A program made the translations under genes and the position numbers. Shown one piece after another: positions 1-5,730 of a DNA stretch of 6,125 nt. How positions within the stretch are numbered: the first letter of the stretch is position 1; each line of letters starts with the position of its first letter. This DNA is from Pseudorhodobacter sp. Its GTDB lineage: Bacteria > Pseudomonadota > Alphaproteobacteria > Rhodobacterales > Rhodobacteraceae. The DNA is taken from NCBI GenBank assembly GCA_024641255.1, contig JAHEDL010000054.1, positions 1 through 6,125 on the forward strand, given 5' to 3'. The notes beneath the pieces were generated by a model. The model saw only the letters and a list, made by a program, of their open reading frames with translations. It had not been told where the DNA came from and ran no database searches.

Positions 1-222
1 CAGCAAGATCACTTGGTTCGCCGCCAAGCCCAGCAAGAACGCCAGCCCCGCCGAAATCGCCGCGTGACGCATATGCACCCGGTCGGTCTTGCTCCACCAC
101 TGCAAGACCACAAATGCCACGATCAGCGGCACGCCAAACTGGCTGACGGCAATCATGACGCGGTCCAAGGCCGGGCTGTGCCCCGCAAAACCGTTGATCC
201 ACTGGGTCAGGGCGATGTCCAT
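1..222 (-). CDS. PAP2-superfamily phosphatase, N-terminal part (cut by the left window edge)
   Basis: Seventy-four codons are visible, reading leftwards from the ATG at 222 and open to the window edge. The protein begins MDIALTQWINGFAGHSPALD, the typical N-terminus of alphaproteobacterial PAP2 proteins related to BcrC/undecaprenyl-pyrophosphatase. Two hydrophobic, probably membrane-spanning segments follow, at about residues 22-43 and 54-74. The second contains GLAANQVILL, which in this family directly precedes the first phosphatase signature (KxxxxxxRP), so all catalytic motifs lie outside the window. The start is supported by AGGAAG at 229-234 with a 6-base spacer. The frame stays open upstream for about 260 bases, but that stretch is arginine- and proline-rich and lacks family resemblance. 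Members are inner-membrane enzymes that hydrolyse lipid or isoprenoid (pyro)phosphates with the active site on the periplasmic side. A role in undecaprenyl phosphate recycling would suit the nearby murD, but the substrate is inference. Confidence 0.8.
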   Translation of the reverse strand, partial: MDIALTQWINGFAGHSPALDRVMIAVSQFGVPLIVAFVVLQWWSKTDRVHMRHAAISAGLAFLLGLAANQVILL

Positions 223-572
223 TTCGGTCTTCCTGTGCTGCGGCCAAAGCCAACGCCCCTCTATCCGCCGCAAGCCTTCAGGCTGGCAAGCCATCTCCGG
301 CGCGCAGATACCATCCGACCGATCACGTTTTCGCGCGGCGGGTCGGTGGCTTTGCACGGCAAGACCAAGTTCGCCAATCAGTCCCCCCCGCGCCGATGCG
401 AAAGCGTGGCGTGTCCGCGCGATGGGCAAACACGCGATGGGTGCAAGAATTGAATCCGGTAATACCGCATCAATCCGCCTGCTTCATACGCTTTTGCCAA
501 GATATTTCTTTTCTGCATCTGGTGCTGAATAATCGCAGCCAAACAAACGCGGTTCAATGACACCCGCCCGTG
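223..572. other. Intergenic region between the RTX gene and the PAP2 gene; structured leader
   Basis: These 350 bases separate two minus-strand genes. I see no convincing protein gene. The half nearest the PAP2 start can fold when read on the minus strand. CCACCGACC pairs with GGTCGG-A-TGG (311-349, one bulged base), with an inner 4-bp stem around an AAAA loop. Next come two mutually exclusive 4-bp hairpins sharing one arm (273-292), then a TGCGGC/GCCGCA pair (239-244 with 267-272) ending just before the ribosome binding site. A 38-codon frame starting at a TTG (377 down to 261) is open and has fairly GC-rich third positions, but it lacks an ATG and is not recognised. No clear -35/-10 promoter was found. 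The part from about 380 to 557 holds nothing I can name. Confidence 0.5.
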
Positions 573-575
573 TCA
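558..575 (-). terminator. Weak candidate terminator hairpin overlapping the RTX stop codon
   Basis: A perfect 6-bp inverted repeat, TGACAC and GTGTCA, flanks a 6-base loop. On the minus strand its first three bases are the TGA stop of the RTX gene. The following minus-strand sequence (TTGAACCGCGTTTGTTTGG) contains scattered T but no true T-tract, so intrinsic termination would be weak at best. The position right at the gene's end is the main argument for it. Confidence 0.3.
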
Positions 576-3548
576 GATTATCCAGATATCGGACGCAGTA
601 AGATTTGCGGCACTGTCCTGCAAGTCAGCAATCAGCACAACGCCACCGGCTGCGTTGCCGTTCGCGTCAAACCACAGCGTTTTATCAGAAACCCGGAATA
701 TAAATCGGTCATTGGCATCCAAAGCGCGATTGTCGCTGGTGCGCGTAACAAACTGGCTTGCAGCCACCGCACCCAACACCAGATTTCCAGTAAAGCCAGC
801 AGCGCGGATATGAAACCTGTCATCATCCGTGCCAATAGTAGAACCGAAATCAGTTATTTTATCTCCGGTCTCCGAAATTGAGGCAAAGATAAAAATATCG
901 CTCCCCAGACCGCCGCTTAAATTATCAACCCCGGCGCCACCATAAATAAAGTCATTACCCGCATCGCCGAAAATAACGTCATTGCCGACATTGCCTTGAA
1001 TAAAGTCATTGCCAGCGCCACCTTTCAGGATGTCATTGCCTTTGTAGCCGTAAATACTGTCGTTTCCGGCCCCGCCGGACAAGATATTTACCTTGCTGTC
1101 ACCAAACAGGGTATCATTTCCAAGACCGCCTGTGACATTTTCAATTTTCTGGTAAAAAAGATCACCACTGCGCGTCTCCAGCAAGGAAATACGCGTCCCC
1201 GCAGTTTTGGTTATAACCAAGGTATCAACACCAGCGCCGCCAAGGATTGTGTCAATACCAGCCGATTCTGTGAATATGTCGTCACCGATACCGCCATCGA
1301 TTGAATCATTACCAGCACCGCCATCAAAACTGTCGGCGCCGTCATCGCCGATCAGGGTATCGCTTCCATCCCCCCCAACCAACAGATCATTCCCGGCGTT
1401 CCCAATGATGACATCGTTACCACCATTGCCCCACAACACGTCATTTCCAAAACCACCCGCAATTCGATTGCCGCCAATATCACCCAGCAAAGTATCTGCG
1501 CCACCACCACCAATCAAATTTTCGATTTCGCGATAGTGCAAAAGACCGCTTTGCATTTCGGCAAGTGCAATGCGCCGCCCGATTGAACCTGTCAAAGTCA
1601 GCGTATCAATTCCTGCACCGCCAATCACCGTGTCGGCGCCACCTGCCACGTTGAAAACATCATCGCCAATACCGCCATCCAGAAAGTCATTCCCGGCCCC
1701 ATCGGTAAGCGTGTCGTTGCCTGACAATCCAATCACCGTGTCATTTGACGCCCCGCCAACCAATTGGTCGTCAATAACGCCAAAGGCCGCCCGCGAGTTT
1801 CCGATCAGTTTGAGTTCGCCAAGGCCCGGAGTCGCCCTAGAAACCACCAGACGAACCATTTCATAATCGGAGGTCAGACGCAGCGACACCGAAGTGCCAG
1901 AGATGGAAAGCCCCACCACTCCATTGGAATTGCTGCCAATATTACCAATCATCGGGTTCCACACAGCGGCCTCGTCAGGGCCGTAGTTCGGCGAACTGAC
2001 TGCCAAAGTTATGGATTCAGCCCAAGCATAGCCGATTGTCGCCCCGAAATTGGCCATATTGATCGTAACCAATTCGCCTTCTGGCGCGATATCATTTGCA
2101 GAAACAAAAATAACGGTTTTTGCATCATCTGAAAATGCCTGCAAATTGATAGGGCCAATAGCGTCGTGATCTATATAATTGTTGTTTGCCAAAAGCTTGG
2201 TGCCGACAATCGTTTCTTGCATTTGGCGCAATACTTCCGCGACTGGAGAGTAAGACATCGCGCCATAGGTGTGATCAAAGTGGCTGATTTGCACATCATC
2301 GCTGTAATCCAGCCCCACCCCCCAATACGATGCGTAATCTGCCCCAAGCTCAACCAGACTTGCCATATGCGCCACCGCAGATGCGGCCGCGTGCAGTTTT
2401 GCGATTGAAGAACTTGTGTGAGGTGCATCTTCGCCATTCGACGAAAATGCCGAAATATTGATTTCAAGGTCGTCGGGCCTGGAAATTGCAGCGCGCGCGC
2501 TATTAATGACGCTCATTACATTCTGGATTTCGCCGAAATACCAATCCTCGAACACCGTACCGTTGTGAAAATTGCGGTCAAGCGAATGCGCACGCACCAT
2601 GTCAATCTGGCCAGTCAAAGCCCGGGGTAGTGCAGAAAGATTGCTTAGAAATTGGCTTTGCGGGTCGTCTGTTGCAGCATCATCATTTGTCGATGGCAGC
2701 TGCATCGCAATCTTGAATTCGATCTCGGGATGCGCCTGACGGAATGCCTGCACTGCCTGAAGCATCTGCGTTATCACGCCGAAATACTGTGTAAATCTGG
2801 CATGCACATAGACAGGATCATATTCGATACTGTCCGCGGTGCGTTCGTAAATATGATCGCCATCCAGATCATACATCACGACAGGCGCGCCATTCACCAT
2901 CACTGTTGATTTTTTTCCCGGATCCAGACGTGACCAAACCAGGCCTTCATTTCCAAGATCCAATTGCACTTCTTTTGGCAAAACACCGAATTGATGGTTG
3001 ATAAAAATACGTTGAAGCAACTGCGCAACGTCGGCGCCTGCGCGTTGATACAGGGCAGTATCCTGCGCAGGCGTAAAGATATTGCGAAAATCAGTATATC
3101 GCGTGGTCGGCAGAATAAGCTCGAAAGAGGCGTCATTTTGACGGGCCAAACTGAACATTTCTGTCAAAGACGCCCTGTCGCCGTTTGGCGCCAACATCAG
3201 AGGATTCATAAGTTCTGGATAGGACAGGTCATAGCTGAAATTCCAACTATTTTGGTTGTCTGAATCAAGCCAGCTGTCCTGATTTGCATTTGCAGATACT
3301 GCAACTGCCACACCATTGCGATTTAAGGCGAAAGCTCCGTCTTCGGCCAAGGAGCCGCCGGGCCAGCGGATATGAGTAAGACCGATATGGCTTACCGACG
3401 AAAAAAAATCTGCTTTGCTACCGATTGCGCCATCAACCATAATACCGCCAAACATGCCGGCTTTTACGGTTGCAATCTCTGGCGTTGCCGTGTGGGCGGC
3501 CTTGACCAACTTGTAAAGCGCATTGTCAAGCGTCAGAACTGTTGCCAT
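573..3548 (-). CDS. RTX calcium-binding secreted protein with N-terminal glycoside-hydrolase-like domain
   Basis: 991 residues, probably exported in one step by a type I (ABC/MFP/OMP) secretion system; there is no N-terminal signal peptide. Residues about 28-450 resemble a clan GH-A (beta/alpha)8 barrel. IRWPGGSLAE (60-69) matches the early RxPGG strand, LDLGNEGLVW (196-205) has the Asn-Glu acid/base motif (E201), MVRAHSL (317-323) looks like strand six, and YASYWGV (405-411) strand eight. At the expected strand-seven nucleophile the sequence is INISAFSS (363-370), with Ala367 where Glu is usual. Residues about 455-575 look like an accessory beta domain. Residues 598-886 carry roughly twenty GGxGxDxxx-type calcium-binding nonapeptides in a 127-residue repeat. 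Residues 887-991 (ITDFG, DANDRFIFRVSD, LWFDANGN, ending SDIWII) match the C-terminal secretion region of alphaproteobacterial RTX proteins. The ATG at 3548 gives a sensible N-terminus but has only a poor ribosome site (AGAAAG, 3559-3564). Third positions are less GC-rich than in murD, hinting at accessory or transferred origin. No transporter genes are in the window. The RTX call is firm; enzymatic activity is doubtful. Confidence 0.9.
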   Translation of the reverse strand: MATVLTLDNALYKLVKAAHTATPEIATVKAGMFGGIMVDGAIGSKADFFSSVSHIGLTHIRWPGGSLAEDGAFALNRNGVAVAVSANANQDSWLDSDNQNSWNFSYDLSYPELMNPLMLAPNGDRASLTEMFSLARQNDASFELILPTTRYTDFRNIFTPAQDTALYQRAGADVAQLLQRIFINHQFGVLPKEVQLDLGNEGLVWSRLDPGKKSTVMVNGAPVVMYDLDGDHIYERTADSIEYDPVYVHARFTQYFGVITQMLQAVQAFRQAHPEIEFKIAMQLPSTNDDAATDDPQSQFLSNLSALPRALTGQIDMVRAHSLDRNFHNGTVFEDWYFGEIQNVMSVINSARAAISRPDDLEINISAFSSNGEDAPHTSSSIAKLHAAASAVAHMASLVELGADYASYWGVGLDYSDDVQISHFDHTYGAMSYSPVAEVLRQMQETIVGTKLLANNNYIDHDAIGPINLQAFSDDAKTVIFVSANDIAPEGELVTINMANFGATIGYAWAESITLAVSSPNYGPDEAAVWNPMIGNIGSNSNGVVGLSISGTSVSLRLTSDYEMVRLVVSRATPGLGELKLIGNSRAAFGVIDDQLVGGASNDTVIGLSGNDTLTDGAGNDFLDGGIGDDVFNVAGGADTVIGGAGIDTLTLTGSIGRRIALAEMQSGLLHYREIENLIGGGGADTLLGDIGGNRIAGGFGNDVLWGNGGNDVIIGNAGNDLLVGGDGSDTLIGDDGADSFDGGAGNDSIDGGIGDDIFTESAGIDTILGGAGVDTLVITKTAGTRISLLETRSGDLFYQKIENVTGGLGNDTLFGDSKVNILSGGAGNDSIYGYKGNDILKGGAGNDFIQGNVGNDVIFGDAGNDFIYGGAGVDNLSGGLGSDIFIFASISETGDKITDFGSTIGTDDDRFHIRAAGFTGNLVLGAVAASQFVTRTSDNRALDANDRFIFRVSDKTLWFDANGNAAGGVVLIADLQDSAANLTASDIWII
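891..1757 (-). repeat. RTX repeat block with a 127-residue (381-base) internal duplication
   Basis: Within the RTX gene, residues 598-886 are built from nonapeptides, overlaid by a longer period. The motif DGGIGDDVF (624-632) recurs as DGGIGDDIF (751-759) and SGGLGSDIF (878-886), each 127 residues apart. The two full copies (about 619-745, bases 1314-1694, and 746-872, bases 933-1313) align without visible gaps. Both include a non-RTX spacer ending in IEN: RRIALAEMQSGLLHYREIEN and its counterpart TRISLLETRSGDLFYQKIEN. A third copy is only partial and runs into the C-terminal region. Each RTX run probably forms a calcium-dependent parallel beta-roll, with the spacer separating two rolls. The copies have diverged substantially, so the duplication is not recent. 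Confidence 0.8.
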
Positions 3549-3885
3549 TCAAAATGACTTTCTAAACTTTTAACAACTGGTGAGTTTTACACACCTGTCT
3601 TGCCGACAAAAAATATCAACTACTTCGCGATTGATGTGCAGACTATTTTGCAACCCGGGGATGATAATGGGTACAACCGATCCTGCAAAAAATCTACACC
3701 TAAAGCATCCTGTCCTGATGCCGCCCCGCCGTGCCGATCGGTATCGCAAGGTGGCCCTGTATTGCGGCCGACTGGGTGCAAAAACGATAGGGTCGGCCAA
3801 ATTATTGGTCCGTTTACCGCGCCAAGCACCAAAAGCGGTGCGCGGGTTCTGTACATCGTAATCGGTGCCCGCCAGCCCGGAAACA

Positions 3886-3901
3886 GGAACCGTTTGGTTC
3901 C
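3886..3901. repeat. Inverted repeat GGAACC-GTTT-GGTTCC
   Basis: Perfect 6-bp arms flank a 4-base loop, with three further A-T pairs possible beyond a small internal bulge (3881-3883 with 3903-3905). There is no strong T-tract on either side. It could be a relic terminator, an operator or chance. Confidence 0.35.
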
Positions 3902-4068
3902 CTTTGCCAAAACGCCGCCATTGATTTCATTAGATATCTTAGTGCCATCAAAGTTTGCAGCCCCCGCAAACCCGGCAATCTTCCGAAAATCACGTCAAAC
4001 CAAGTGATACCGCTCAGTGGCTGCGCATATCCCGTTGCGCCCATATCTTAACAAACTCTGAATCGCGG

Positions 4069-4081
4069 AAGGCTAAGCCTT
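4069..4081. promoter_or_regulatory. Palindrome AAGGCT-A-AGCCTT just upstream of a possible murD -10
   Basis: This is a perfect 13-base palindrome with a single central base, lying about 105 bases before the murD ATG. It ends 6 bases before the A/T run TATATAAC (4088-4095), the only -10-like stretch in the murD leader. The short-arm form suits a dimeric repressor site or a small hairpin. No regulator family is recognised, and chance occurrence is possible. Confidence 0.25.
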
Positions 4082-4171
4082 TGATTCTATATAACTGCAC
4101 CAGGCGTCGCACTGACGGACACCCCCTTGCGGCTGCAAGCCTTGGCGGTGCATTCTTGCCGCCAAATTCCA

Positions 4172-4177
4172 AAGGGG
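4172..4177 (+). promoter_or_regulatory. Ribosome binding site of murD
   Basis: AAGGGG lies 8 bases before the ATG at 4186. It selects this ATG over the long upstream open frame and over the in-frame GTG codons at 4177 and 4183. The resulting N-terminus, [18 protein letters not shown], is the usual one for MurD of Rhodobacteraceae. Confidence 0.6.
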
Positions 4178-4185
4178 TGCGGGTG

Positions 4186-5583
4186 ATGATTCCAGTCAAG
4201 GGCTATGCGGGGCAAAAAGTCGCCGTTCTCGGTCTGGGCCGCTCTGGCCTCGCCACCGCCCGCGCGCTTGCAGCCGGCGGCGCCGAAGCCCTGCTGTGGG
4301 ACGACAGCCCCGAAGCCCGCGCCAAAGCCGAAGCCGAAGGTTTCACCTGCACCGACCTGACCCGTCAGGCCGCCTTCGATGGCGTCGCGGCCCTGATAAC
4401 CAGCCCCGGCATCCCGCATCTTTATCCGAACCCCAACAAGGTCATCGCCCGCGCGCTGGAGGCCGGCGTGCCGGTCGACAACGATATTGGCCTGTTTTTC
4501 CGCAGCTTCGCCACGCCGGAATGGGACAACTTTGAAACCACCCCGCGCGTGGTCTGCATCACCGGATCAAACGGCAAATCCACCACCACCGCGCTGATCC
4601 ACCACATTCTTCAGGTAGCGGGTCGGCCGACCCAGATGGCCGGCAACATTGGCCGCGGAGTACTTGATATTGACGCCGCCGAAGACGGCGAAGTGGTGGT
4701 GCTGGAACTGTCGTCCTATCAGACCGATCTTGCCCGCAGCCTGACTCCCGACATCGCGGTGTTCACCAACCTGTCGCCTGATCATCTTGACCGCCACGCC
4801 GGAATGGGCGGCTACTTCGCCGCGAAACGCCGCCTGTTCGCCGAAGGTGGCCCCGACCGCGCCATCGTCGGTGTGGACGAAGTCGAAGGACGCTTCCTTG
4901 CCAACCAACTCTCCGAAGGCCCGCAAGACGACCGCGTGATACGGATTTCTTCGGGCAGCAAGTTGGAAGGCTTTGGCTGGTCCGTGTTCGCCCGCAAAGG
5001 CTTCCTTGCCGAATGGCGGCGCGGCAAGCAGGTCGCCTCAATAGATCTGCGCGAGGTCGCGGGCCTGCCGGGCGCGCACAACCATCAAAACGCCTGCGCC
5101 GCCTATGCCGCCTGCCGCAGCCTTGGCATCGCCCCCCGCCTGATCGAAGGCGCGCTGCAGTCTTTCGCCGGATTGCCGCACCGCAGCCAGATAGTCGGCG
5201 AAAAAGCCGGTGTGCGCTTTATAAATGACAGCAAAGCCACCAACGTCGACAGCGCCGCCAAAGCGCTGCAAGCCTTTGGCAAGATCCGCTGGATTGCGGG
5301 CGGCATGGGCAAAGACGGTGGCATCGCGGCGCTGCAGCCATTCCTTGGGTCGGTCGTGAAAGCCTACCTGATTGGCCACTCCGCCCGCGATTTCGCGCTG
5401 CAGCTTGGCGACACCCCGCACGAAATCTGCGAAACGATGGAGCGCGCCGTTGCCCGCGCCACCGCCGAAGCGCAGGCTGGGGAAGTGGTTCTGCTTGCCC
5501 CCGCCGCTGCCAGTTTCGACCAATACCCGAACTTTGAAAAACGCGGCGATGACTTTGCGGCGCAGGTAAAGGCGCTGCTCTAA
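4186..5583 (+). CDS. murD: UDP-N-acetylmuramoyl-L-alanine--D-glutamate ligase (MurD)
   Basis: Cytoplasmic Mur ligase that adds D-glutamate to UDP-MurNAc-L-alanine with ATP hydrolysis, the second amino-acid step of peptidoglycan precursor synthesis. The 465 residues match the family's normal length. The N-terminal Rossmann-like domain that binds UDP-MurNAc begins with [10 protein letters not shown] (12-21). The central ATPase domain has the P-loop TGSNGKST (126-133), ELSSYQ (174-179), [10 protein letters not shown] (195-204) and the probable carbamylated lysine in YFAAK (Lys214). The C-terminal domain has FINDSKATN (345-353), GGMGKDG (372-378) and the closing signature [20 protein letters not shown] (436-455). 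All key motifs are present, so the enzyme should be active. It is strongly GC-rich at third positions, unlike the RTX gene. It is transcribed away from the RTX gene. The next plus-strand gene starts 147 bases downstream, so they may be transcribed separately. murD usually belongs to the division/cell-wall cluster, whose other genes may lie just outside the window. Confidence 0.97.
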   Translation: MIPVKGYAGQKVAVLGLGRSGLATARALAAGGAEALLWDDSPEARAKAEAEGFTCTDLTRQAAFDGVAALITSPGIPHLYPNPNKVIARALEAGVPVDNDIGLFFRSFATPEWDNFETTPRVVCITGSNGKSTTTALIHHILQVAGRPTQMAGNIGRGVLDIDAAEDGEVVVLELSSYQTDLARSLTPDIAVFTNLSPDHLDRHAGMGGYFAAKRRLFAEGGPDRAIVGVDEVEGRFLANQLSEGPQDDRVIRISSGSKLEGFGWSVFARKGFLAEWRRGKQVASIDLREVAGLPGAHNHQNACAAYAACRSLGIAPRLIEGALQSFAGLPHRSQIVGEKAGVRFINDSKATNVDSAAKALQAFGKIRWIAGGMGKDGGIAALQPFLGSVVKAYLIGHSARDFALQLGDTPHEICETMERAVARATAEAQAGEVVLLAPAAASFDQYPNFEKRGDDFAAQVKALL

Positions 5584-5627
5584 CGCTGCCCCCTGATCGC
5601 CCGCTATTATTGCTCTTTTGAAAATAC

Positions 5628-5642
5628 TCCCCCCGGAGGGGA
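5628..5642 (-). terminator. GC hairpin followed by a T-tract on the minus strand (Rhodobacteraceae-style intergenic element)
   Basis: TCCCC and GGGGA form a 5-bp stem around CCGGA. Read on the minus strand the hairpin is followed by GTATTTTC, like an intrinsic terminator, although no minus-strand gene ends here. On the plus strand, the direction of murD, no T-run follows. From memory, CCTCCGG hairpins next to TATTTT are frequent between genes in Rhodobacteraceae, so this may be a family-wide element rather than a dedicated terminator for murD. Confidence 0.35.
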
Positions 5643-5723
5643 CGACGGTGCAACCAGTTCGGCGGTTTTCGCAAAAGCATTGCCGACTGTGCGACTTGCG
5701 GGAATAGTTGCACGATACTTGGC

Positions 5724-5727
5724 GAGG
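5724..5727 (+). promoter_or_regulatory. Ribosome binding site GAGG ahead of two adjacent ATG codons
   Basis: GAGG lies 3 bases before the ATG at 5731 and 6 bases before the ATG at 5734. The spacing favours the second ATG, which would remove only one methionine from the GFA-family protein. Confidence 0.45.
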
Positions 5728-5730
5728 TGG

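Larger units (their letters stand above)
3549..4185. other. Long divergent intergenic region between the RTX gene and murD
   Basis: This 637-base stretch should hold the promoters of both the minus-strand RTX gene and plus-strand murD. No intact gene is convincing: frames on both strands are short, cysteine- and arginine-rich, and lack recognisable motifs. On the minus strand, short peptides resemble RTX sequence. [13 protein letters not shown] falls within 3914-3970 in one frame. VSGLAGTDYDVQN (3846-3884) and ADPIVF (within 3780-3800) fall in a second. Together these may be the decayed end of another RTX gene in the same orientation. Three inverted repeats lie here: GGAACC/GGTTCC (3886-3901), GTTTGC/GCAAAC (3953-3971) and AAGGCT-A-AGCCTT (4069-4081). 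A TATATAAC stretch at 4088-4095 could be a -10 element for murD, but no good -35 sits at the right distance. The open frame reaching upstream of the murD start (from 3955) does not resemble MurD and is not part of the gene. Confidence 0.5.

Noticed and set aside
13..532. Two overlapping plus-strand frames of about 146 codons
   Set aside because: They overlap the PAP2 coding sequence and its leader in antisense, and their translations have no recognisable motif.
891..1757. Regularly spaced repeats suggestive of a CRISPR array
   Set aside because: The periodicity comes from coding nonapeptides in the RTX gene; units are imperfect, in frame, and have no unique spacers.
1207..1866. Proline/serine-rich plus-strand open frames
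   Set aside because: They are the antisense of glycine- and aspartate-rich RTX codons, which always read as Pro/Ser-rich repeats on the other strand.
3620..3910. A 96-codon minus-strand frame in the gap before murD
   Set aside because: It has no ribosome site or family resemblance and is rich in Cys, Pro and Arg; only the short RTX-like peptides nearby in other frames merited a note.
3953..3971. GTTTGC/GCAAAC inverted repeat
   Set aside because: The arms are only 6 bp with a C-rich loop, with no T-tract or promoter nearby; it may reflect chance within the putative decayed region.
3955..4185. N-terminal extension of murD by 77 codons
   Set aside because: The extra residues do not resemble MurD, the ATG at 4186 has a ribosome site, and starting there gives the normal family length of 465.
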